6,726 nt of DNA from an uncultured Lentisphaeria bacterium (GTDB lineage Bacteria > Verrucomicrobiota > Lentisphaeria > Victivallales > Victivallaceae): NCBI GenBank assembly GCA_903821255.1, contig CAIJKT010000569.1, positions 1 through 6,726 of the forward strand. The letters are read 5' to 3'. The translations under genes were made by a program, and so were the position numbers. The notes under the pieces were generated by a model, which made no database searches, had not been told where the DNA came from, and was given only the letters and a program-made list of their open reading frames with translations. Shown here piece by piece: positions 1 to 5,700 of the stretch. Numbering within the stretch: position 1 is the stretch's first letter; the number at the start of each line of letters is the position of its first letter.

Positions 1-19
1 ATGATTTGATCTTTGCCAT
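1..19 (-). CDS. Start of a further gene, cut by the window edge
   Basis: An ATG at 19-17 on the minus strand opens a frame reading MAKIKS before the window ends. The start is supported by a strong Shine-Dalgarno sequence, AAGGAAG, ending six bases upstream, and by an AT-rich leader of 58 bases after the previous stop. Six codons are too few to identify a product. The gene follows the two-module secreted protein on the same strand. It could be co-transcribed with that protein or start from its own promoter in the leader. Confidence 0.6.
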
Positions 20-25
20 TATGTA

Positions 26-32
26 CTTCCTT
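26..32 (-). promoter_or_regulatory. Ribosome binding site of the edge gene
   Basis: AAGGAAG on the minus strand, six bases (TACATA) before the ATG at 19. It is the main evidence that the six visible codons at the left edge are a real gene start. Confidence 0.6.
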
Positions 33-40
33 TTAGAAGA

Positions 41-70
41 ATAAAATGACACAAATTTTTAATATTTCAA
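41..70 (-). promoter_or_regulatory. Possible weak sigma-70-like promoter for the edge gene
   Basis: On the minus strand TTGAAA (70-65) is followed after 18 bases by TTTTAT (46-41), a five-of-six and a four-of-six match to the -35 and -10 consensus. It lies in the AT-rich leader just upstream of the edge gene. In such AT-rich DNA this match could easily be chance, so it is only a candidate. Confidence 0.2.
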
Positions 71-77
71 CTTTTAT

Positions 78-890
78 TTACGGATAAGCACTAAGGTAAT
101 TTGAGCCAGACACGCTCTTTGCCCAGAAAGTAACCTGCAAACGTGAATTCGCAGGAATACTGTTAGTTATACAGTAGGCTCCGGTCTGGTGACTGTACAG
201 TAATGCAGTGGTACTGATATTAACATTCATATAACCGGATTTGCCGTCCGGACCGTTTCCGGAATTATAGGCAATCATTGACGAATCAGCAACGGCATTG
301 CGATATCCCTGCCAATTCGATATTCCGCCGTTAAAATAGGGATTCAGGACGTAAGCTTCGGAAACAGTTGACACTGTAACATTGTCCAATATGAATTCGC
401 CGCTGACCACGCATTGAGTATCGGCCCCGTCAAAGACGCTGACTGTGCTGAATACCAGATAACTGGCGCTGGAAGCAACATCCAAATCCACGGCATAAGA
501 CTTCCAGTCCGGCGTCAGTTTCACACGGGCCGATGCGGAATCACTCACCTGCCGGGCTATATTCAATATCGGAGAACCGTACAGGGATTTGGCATTGAAC
601 GATACTCTCACTCTGGAGTTTGCGGCAATTGTCGCGCAATTATAGCGGGCGCCTGTATTGCCGACAGTTCGTGTCTGGGTTTCGGGGATTCTCATGACAA
701 CGCGTAACGCACCGGCGGAATTACCGTATGTATTAAGCTTTTCCCAGGATAGATTTATCACATCTCCGGAATTTTCCTGAATTGCCGTCCAGTTTGTTAT
801 GCCGCTTTCGAAATCGTCTGCGTACACTTCAAGCCGTGCGATCAAAATAAATACTCCGGCAGCCAATAATAATCTTAGAATATTTCTCAT
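78..890 (-). CDS. Secreted protein with one complete and one truncated carbohydrate-binding-like module
   Basis: A 270-residue protein. Residues 1-24 form a signal peptide: basic MRN, a hydrophobic stretch LLLAAGVFILIA, and a probable cut after VYA. Two related beta-rich modules follow. Module 1 (about 26-176) opens with DFESGITNW and closes with FILDNVTV, the FE...W and LDNV signatures of CBM4/9-like jelly rolls. Module 2 (about 185-270) opens with YFNGGISNW and aligns with module 1 up to IPANSR...AKSVSGS, matching IAANSR...AKSLYGS. It then stops, lacking about the last 65 residues of the fold including the W..Y strand and LDNV strand. The start is fixed by AAGGGGG five bases upstream of the ATG. 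The product is probably exported and may bind a glycan, but no catalytic domain is visible. A 216-base gap from the dehydrogenase suggests its own promoter. The missing half-module suggests a 3' truncation. Export is well supported; the binding role is inferred from fold signatures. Confidence 0.85.
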   Translation of the reverse strand: MRNILRLLLAAGVFILIARLEVYADDFESGITNWTAIQENSGDVINLSWEKLNTYGNSAGALRVVMRIPETQTRTVGNTGARYNCATIAANSRVRVSFNAKSLYGSPILNIARQVSDSASARVKLTPDWKSYAVDLDVASSASYLVFSTVSVFDGADTQCVVSGEFILDNVTVSTVSEAYVLNPYFNGGISNWQGYRNAVADSSMIAYNSGNGPDGKSGYMNVNISTTALLYSHQTGAYCITNSIPANSRLQVTFWAKSVSGSNYLSAYP

Positions 891-997
891 TTAATCCCCC
901 TTCCCCATTGTGTTGTTAGAATGTCAAAATTTATCCCTCTTATCAAAACATTAATAACTTAGTTTATTTTGCTAATAAGACTTAAAACCCCTTTTGT
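891..997. other. AT-rich intergenic leader before the two-module gene
   Basis: A visibly AT-rich, non-coding stretch upstream of the two-module gene. On the minus strand it contains a perfect TTGACA (927-922), but no convincing -10 lies at the right distance, and the bases there are G-rich and form the ribosome binding site. No terminator for the preceding operon is evident: AAAAGGGGTTTT near 984-995 cannot form more than a four-pair A/T stem. The region probably holds the promoter, but I cannot place it. Confidence 0.5.
896..902 (-). promoter_or_regulatory. Ribosome binding site of the two-module gene
   Basis: AAGGGGG on the minus strand, five bases (ATTAA) before the ATG at 890. It fixes that start, directly ahead of the signal peptide. 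Confidence 0.65.
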
Positions 998-1106
998 TTA
1001 AATTATCGGGTAAACTTCCGTTTTCACCATCTCCGCCATCGCCGGAATCTCGTGTTCCAGCGGAAAGATTATCGGGATTCCCGCGTATTCCGGCGCCGGC
1101 CCTTCA
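998..1106 (-). other. Coding-like tail after the dehydrogenase stop, in another frame
   Basis: Directly beyond the dehydrogenase stop the DNA stays GC-rich and coding-like until about 1010, then drops sharply into AT-rich spacer. One frame, +1 relative to the dehydrogenase, stays open to a TAA at 998-1000. It reads DEGPAPEYAG, IPIIFPLEHE and IPAMAEMVKTEVYPII, with codons such as CCG, GCG, GAA and ATC that fit the neighbouring genes. There is no start codon or ribosome binding site suited to it. It could be the frame-shifted end of the dehydrogenase gene or the 3' remnant of a lost gene. I do not recognise the peptide. It may also be chance, since this frame runs on as an open shadow inside the dehydrogenase. 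Confidence 0.3.
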
Positions 1107-2129
1107 TCATTTTGCCATACTCCAATCAAAAACACAGCCGAGATATTTATCCTTGTGGTAAACCAGATACTGATAGACCTGCTGACAGTCAACTGGATTA
1201 ACCAGATCAATCAGCGGTTCAGGCTGCAGTTTGCCGCGGTGCATCAGGTCGGCAATCTGCCGGTAATTGCCGTTATGCGTGTCGTGCAGATAAGGCTTTT
1301 CCGCAACCGGGAAAGCCATGCCGGCCGATCCCTGAATACGCAGACTGCTGCCGTTAATCCGGTCGAAAATCGGGGCAATATCCAGCATTGCCGTTTTACG
1401 GTAGCCGCCAAGCAGTGTGATGCAGCCGTAAACACGCATGCATTCAACCAGTTCCGCAATGATATTTGAACCCTCAATTGCCAGCACGCACTGGTGCAGT
1501 TTTCGCCCCTGCGTGATTTCTTCGACAATCTCTTTGTAGTTGCGTCCATCCGGATTGACTGCCGGTATTCCGCATTGGCGGATGACCGCAAGACGCTTTT
1601 CAGAAATATCCGCCACCGTCACCAGCGCACCGGCGGCGGCATAAAGTTGAGCCGCGGATGCGCCGATAATGCCGGCGCCGATTACCAGCACATCGTCTCC
1701 CGGTCTGACCACGGAATGACGCACTGCCGACATGCTGATTGAGTAGTGATAAATAACTGCCGCATGATGAAGCGGCAGATAATCCGGAACTTTGATTCCC
1801 AGACAAAAACCGTTCCAGCCGAATTCGCGCGGAATTTCGCTGAATTTGGCATAGCTGTCGTGATTGCACCAACTGATTACTTTATCGCCTGGTTTGACGC
1901 TTTTTACCGCGCTGCCAACGGCAATAACTTCCCCGACATTGGAACTGCCGGACGTGGTCGGCGGCCGGGGCGAACCGTAACCGGCATACATCGCGCCTTC
2001 CGTGCCGGCGCTGATTCCGGAATAGAGCGTTCTGGAAATAATCTCGTCCGGACGGAGATTATCATCCAGTTCTCCGTCAACCAGTTCCGCCATGTTTACT
2101 TCTGTAAATGTTATCCGCCTGACCTTCAT
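1107..2129 (-). CDS. MDR-family (zinc-type alcohol dehydrogenase-like) NAD(P)-dependent oxidoreductase
   Basis: A 340-residue medium-chain dehydrogenase/reductase of normal family length. The N-terminal GroES-like domain contains SGISAGTEG (37-45), where classical alcohol dehydrogenases have the zinc-binding CGICGTD. NVGEVIAVGS and VKPGDKV (64-84) match the family, but the GHE zinc motif is absent. The four-cysteine structural-zinc lobe is also missing. The Rossmann domain carries VLVIGAGIIG (147-156), and Asp174 in VADIS at the end of the second strand favours NAD(H) over NADP(H). The protein ends LGCVFDWS, a typical ending for this branch. No signal peptide is present, so it is cytoplasmic. 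The start is supported by AAGAGG six bases upstream. It lies 41 bases after the single-module secreted protein and probably belongs to that operon, perhaps oxidising a sugar or polyol released from the bound glycan. Family assignment is firm; the substrate is unknown. A coding-like tail follows the stop in another frame. Confidence 0.93.
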   Translation of the reverse strand: MKVRRITFTEVNMAELVDGELDDNLRPDEIISRTLYSGISAGTEGAMYAGYGSPRPPTTSGSSNVGEVIAVGSAVKSVKPGDKVISWCNHDSYAKFSEIPREFGWNGFCLGIKVPDYLPLHHAAVIYHYSISMSAVRHSVVRPGDDVLVIGAGIIGASAAQLYAAAGALVTVADISEKRLAVIRQCGIPAVNPDGRNYKEIVEEITQGRKLHQCVLAIEGSNIIAELVECMRVYGCITLLGGYRKTAMLDIAPIFDRINGSSLRIQGSAGMAFPVAEKPYLHDTHNGNYRQIADLMHRGKLQPEPLIDLVNPVDCQQVYQYLVYHKDKYLGCVFDWSMAK

Positions 2130-2135
2130 TATCAG

Positions 2136-2141
2136 CCTCTT
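2136..2141 (-). promoter_or_regulatory. Ribosome binding site of the dehydrogenase
   Basis: AAGAGG on the minus strand, six bases (CTGATA) before the ATG at 2129. It selects that codon as the start and yields an N-terminus, MKVRRITF, beginning at the first strand of the GroES-like domain. Confidence 0.6.
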
Positions 2142-2170
2142 TAAAATTCTGTTGCTGTTCCAGAATAAAA

Positions 2171-2728
2171 TTATTTAGTTTCCACAGAAAATTTGGCATT
2201 GTCGATTTGCAGCGCGGCATCGCCGTCAACCTGGAACAGCGGACGGACTTTACCGATCTGGCCTTTGCCGGGATATTCTTTATCCGGTACTTCCAGCGTA
2301 ATTTCCTTCAATGTCCAATCCTTTGCGTCGATACTCTCTGTTTCCTGCACCAGGTCACCGCACCATACTGTTTTGGCATTGTACACATAAACGCCGGCGC
2401 GAATATTGCCAGTTCCTTTTACATAATAGGATATTTTGATTTTATCGCCGGGCTTGGCATCAGCTATGTTCCCGCTGAAAAAATGAACCAGTTCGGATGC
2501 AGACGTTTTGATTTCCACGCAGTTTTTGCCGTCCTGAGCGCCTTCGGTTAATACCGTTACCTTGCCGAGTTTGCCTTCGGCTTTGAACACATCATTGTTG
2601 ACCCATTTAGCTGGCATGTTGTTATTGTCCAGCGACTCGAAACTGCCGTTAATCTGCAATTCCTTGATTTCAGCCTGAACAAGCATGGCGGTTCCGATTA
2701 AAGCGGCGATAGTGATGGACTTTTTCAT
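2171..2728 (-). CDS. Secreted single-module CBM4/9-like protein
   Basis: A 185-residue protein. MKKSITIAALIGTAMLVQA is a clear signal peptide with a probable cut after residue 19. The rest is one beta-sandwich module: INGSFE (26-31), MPAKW (38-42), a central run of strands with PGDKIKISYYVKG (93-105), and a closing LQIDNAKF (173-180). This N-x-S-F-E / P..W / LDN..F pattern is that of CBM4/9-like carbohydrate-binding modules. No catalytic domain or membrane anchor is visible. It resembles the C-terminal module of the preceding large protein: both share NGSFE, PA.W, KVT, AQDGK, PGD, KDW, a final LDN/IDN..F strand and a terminal ET. It starts 38 bases after that gene's stop with AAGGGAG seven bases upstream of its ATG, so co-transcription is likely. 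A soluble binding partner for the same ligand is a reasonable inference. Binding of sugar, rather than of protein or cell wall, is not shown. Confidence 0.87.
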   Translation of the reverse strand: MKKSITIAALIGTAMLVQAEIKELQINGSFESLDNNNMPAKWVNNDVFKAEGKLGKVTVLTEGAQDGKNCVEIKTSASELVHFFSGNIADAKPGDKIKISYYVKGTGNIRAGVYVYNAKTVWCGDLVQETESIDAKDWTLKEITLEVPDKEYPGKGQIGKVRPLFQVDGDAALQIDNAKFSVETK

Positions 2729-2735
2729 TTAACTT

Positions 2736-2742
2736 CTCCCTT
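2736..2742 (-). promoter_or_regulatory. Ribosome binding site of the single-module secreted protein
   Basis: AAGGGAG on the minus strand, seven bases (AAGTTAA) before the ATG at 2728. It lies inside the 38-base gap after the large gene. That gap has no room for a terminator plus promoter, which supports an operon. Confidence 0.65.
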
Positions 2743-2766
2743 ATATTTGTTATGGAACAATATTGG

Positions 2767-5700
2767 TTACTCTGTTTCCATGAACCGGACATTGTCCAGA
2801 TCACAGTTGCCGGTCAATTCAATGGCGGGAATGATCCCGTCATCCGATTCGAATTTAGTTGTTTCAAAGGTGTATTCCTTCCAGTCTTTGGTCAACTCAA
2901 ACGTTTCGTACTGTTTGCCGCCATACCATTTGCCTTCCGGCAGCTTGAAAGTGTAGACCGAGAACCTGACTTTCGGTTCGTAAGACGCGCCGTCCTGCTC
3001 CAGCGGAGTACCTCGGGCAAAGAACGCGCATTTATATTTGCGGTCGCCGGGCAACGGGTTGAAGGATGGATTGATATGAACGCTCTCCGGTCCGGCGGCA
3101 ACCCGGATGTACCGTTTACCGTCCTGCGCGTCGCCAGCGTTTACCAGCGTAACTTTACATGGCTGTGTAGAGTTATTGACCAGCCATTGCGCCGGCCAGT
3201 CGGCTGACTTAAAATCCAGCGTAAAGCCTTTTTTCAACAGCATGTCGGCATGGACCTTCAACATACCGCCGCCTTTTTCAAACGAACCGTTGACGGCCAG
3301 ATTACGCTTGATCTTACTTCTCAGTTCCTTGACGATACTTGAACCGGCAGGAACGGTCACTTCAAAGCCGGTTCCGCCGAATTCAGGGGTTCCGGCGGGG
3401 GATGAAATTCTGGTTTTCACCGGTGCGTCGGTCGGATTGTGGATTTCCAGGAACGGATTACGCGTTTCGGCGATGCCGTCTTTGACCAGCGTCAGCTTTA
3501 TGGATTTGTTATCTGCGATAAACACATTGCCAACCCAGATATCATTTTTTTTATCAATCGGTTCCTGGAAATATGCGGTATCTTTCAGCGCCGCAATAAA
3601 TCTGAACCATTGCCGGTTTGAACTGTAGATTGCAGCGCAGCCGTTGTCTTCGACGCCTTCAATTTTTATCGGCAGATCAATGCCGATGTCGGATTGCGGC
3701 CCGGCGGTAAATACGGCCTCGTTGCCGACAGCCTGAACCGTCAGAAAAAAGGTTGAATCAAGCAGTTTTCCGGTCTTTACTTCAACCGGATAGCCGGGTC
3801 CTTTGCCGTCGAGATCCATCGCCCTCGACAGGGCAGCCATCTTCTGTCCGTCATTACTTTTATCATCAGTGATATTGGCGGAGATATAAGCATACTTGAG
3901 AATTGTTCCGGCTTTTACTTCCTGGCCGTTCCTGCCGATACCGACATATAATCTGCCGGGAATATTGGCTTGATAGCTCATTTCATAGCCATGAGGAACC
4001 AGTACGCCGATATAGCCGATCGGGTTATTAACGACCGAAATATAACCGCCGCCGCCAATTTGCCCGGACTTATTTATAGAATTGCCTTTTTCCTTGATTT
4101 CTGTTTTGACGACCTCTTTTTCGCCGTCTTTTACTATCAGTGTATTACCCCAGCCCTTTCCCGGGTTAAACGGCATAGTAATCCAGCCCAGCGGAATCGG
4201 CACATTGCCTTGCAGAACCACATCTTTTTTGAATTTGATCCATCCTTCATGCCACATGTAATCGCCCTTGTAGTTACGGATGCTTTCGGCCAGCCGGCGA
4301 TGATTCCAGGCGACAAAGTGATCCATGCGGTCCATTGGCGAAATCATGCGGTCAAAACGCTCAAAGTATTCGTTATCCGCCACTTTCCGGCAGATCGAGG
4401 CGAATGAAGGACCGGGACGGTCTTTGTTGTCGAACTTCTCCATCAGATTATCCATCTTCATATCCACGATCTGGATATTATGCCCGGCAAGTTGCACATC
4501 CATGCGTTTACCCAGAATTTTCATTTTATCCACGGGAGACGGATATTCGCCAACGCCTTTGATATTGACCCAGTCACAGGACTGCCCCACAGGTCCCGGA
4601 CAATCCGGGCCGCCGCGATCCCAGCCCTGCACACTGAATAATTCGGCATTTCTGAAATCCTTATTGAAATGGAATGACTGGTTCCGGTCAGGATGCCAGT
4701 ACATACCCAATGGACCGAGAATGTTTAAATTGTCGCCGCACCGTGCAAGCCCCTGTTTATAACAGAAAATCAGCACGGAATTAGAATACGATTTCGTCCC
4801 GCTGCCGTCAGTTACCTCTGTAATTACCCAGTGCTGTTTGTCCTGCACCAGTTCAAACGTCTGAGAGAACATTTTGGTTCCGGCGGCAGGCAGAAAGCGG
4901 CGAAGAACATCATTGCTCGAAGGATCAAGCAGCTTAACTTCTTTGATACCAGCCTCGCTATAAGCGTCAATCTGCACCTTTACCCGCTGAGCGCCGCGGA
5001 TAAACTGCCAGTTCTCCTCCATCTGATTATTGTAAATCCGCAGCGCCACCGGCGCATAGCCGCCATAAGTGACAAACGCAGTAGTGTCTGTGGCTTGATG
5101 ATATGACGACGCACTACGGGCGTTGAGAATTTTGAAAGCATTAGCCATATTCTCTTCCGGAGAACCGATGCCGATCCCGGACAATGCGGAATGCCTTGCA
5201 AGTTCTATATTTTCCGGAGTTTTAATCCGGGTGTAAGGCATGGGAACGAGAAAACGCAGGTCGCGCAGCGACAACAGCAATTCCTTTGTGTTGTCCGCAA
5301 TTAATTTGTCGCCATCATAGGCATACGGGAAAATATTGTGAAACCACCACATATTTTCCATAAAAGCCCCGACTGAGCTCAGTTGTTTATAATCAATTAT
5401 GGCGGCGGGGGGATTACCGCAAAGTTCAATATATTTACCGAAATTGCTGACGACTTTTTTAGAATCATCCCATATCTGATAGGTGTAATTCATATGCTTG
5501 AAAGAACCGGCAGGCCAGACAATCTTTTCCCCCCAGAACACCCATCTGACGCCCGAACCGTCGGTAAATTCCACGCCCGGGCAGGCGTAGAAGGATTTAT
5601 CTGAATATTTTTTACAGTCAGCTTTTAAGGCGTCAAGTTTTTGCGGGGTCAATAATTCCAGCGGATCGGTGAAAACGATATAGGCAAGTCCGGCCGCTTT

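Noticed and set aside
414..707. Plus-strand open frame of 97 codons opposite the two-module gene
   Set aside because: It is antisense to a frame with a signal peptide and repeated modules, and its translation looks like a shadow.
922..927. TTGACA as a promoter -35 for the two-module gene
   Set aside because: The hexamer is perfect, but the position 16-18 bases downstream is G-rich (GGAAGG) and overlaps the ribosome binding site, leaving no usable -10.
1090..1099. Perfect palindrome CCGGCGCCGG
   Set aside because: It has no loop and no following T run, and sits in a GC-rich coding-like stretch where such a palindrome can arise by chance.
2146..2166. Hairpin ATTCTG/CAGAAT followed by TTTT between the single-module gene and the dehydrogenase, as a possible terminator
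   Set aside because: The stem is only six pairs, four of them A/T, with a nine-base loop and a T run of four. This is too weak for an intrinsic terminator, and the 41-base gap favours read-through.
2752..3207. Plus-strand open frame of 151 codons, and similar plus-strand frames at 3107-3628, 3970-4407 and 4325-4762
   Set aside because: They lie antisense to the giant gene, whose frame has clear domain motifs. Their translations show no family signature and they lack good ribosome binding sites.
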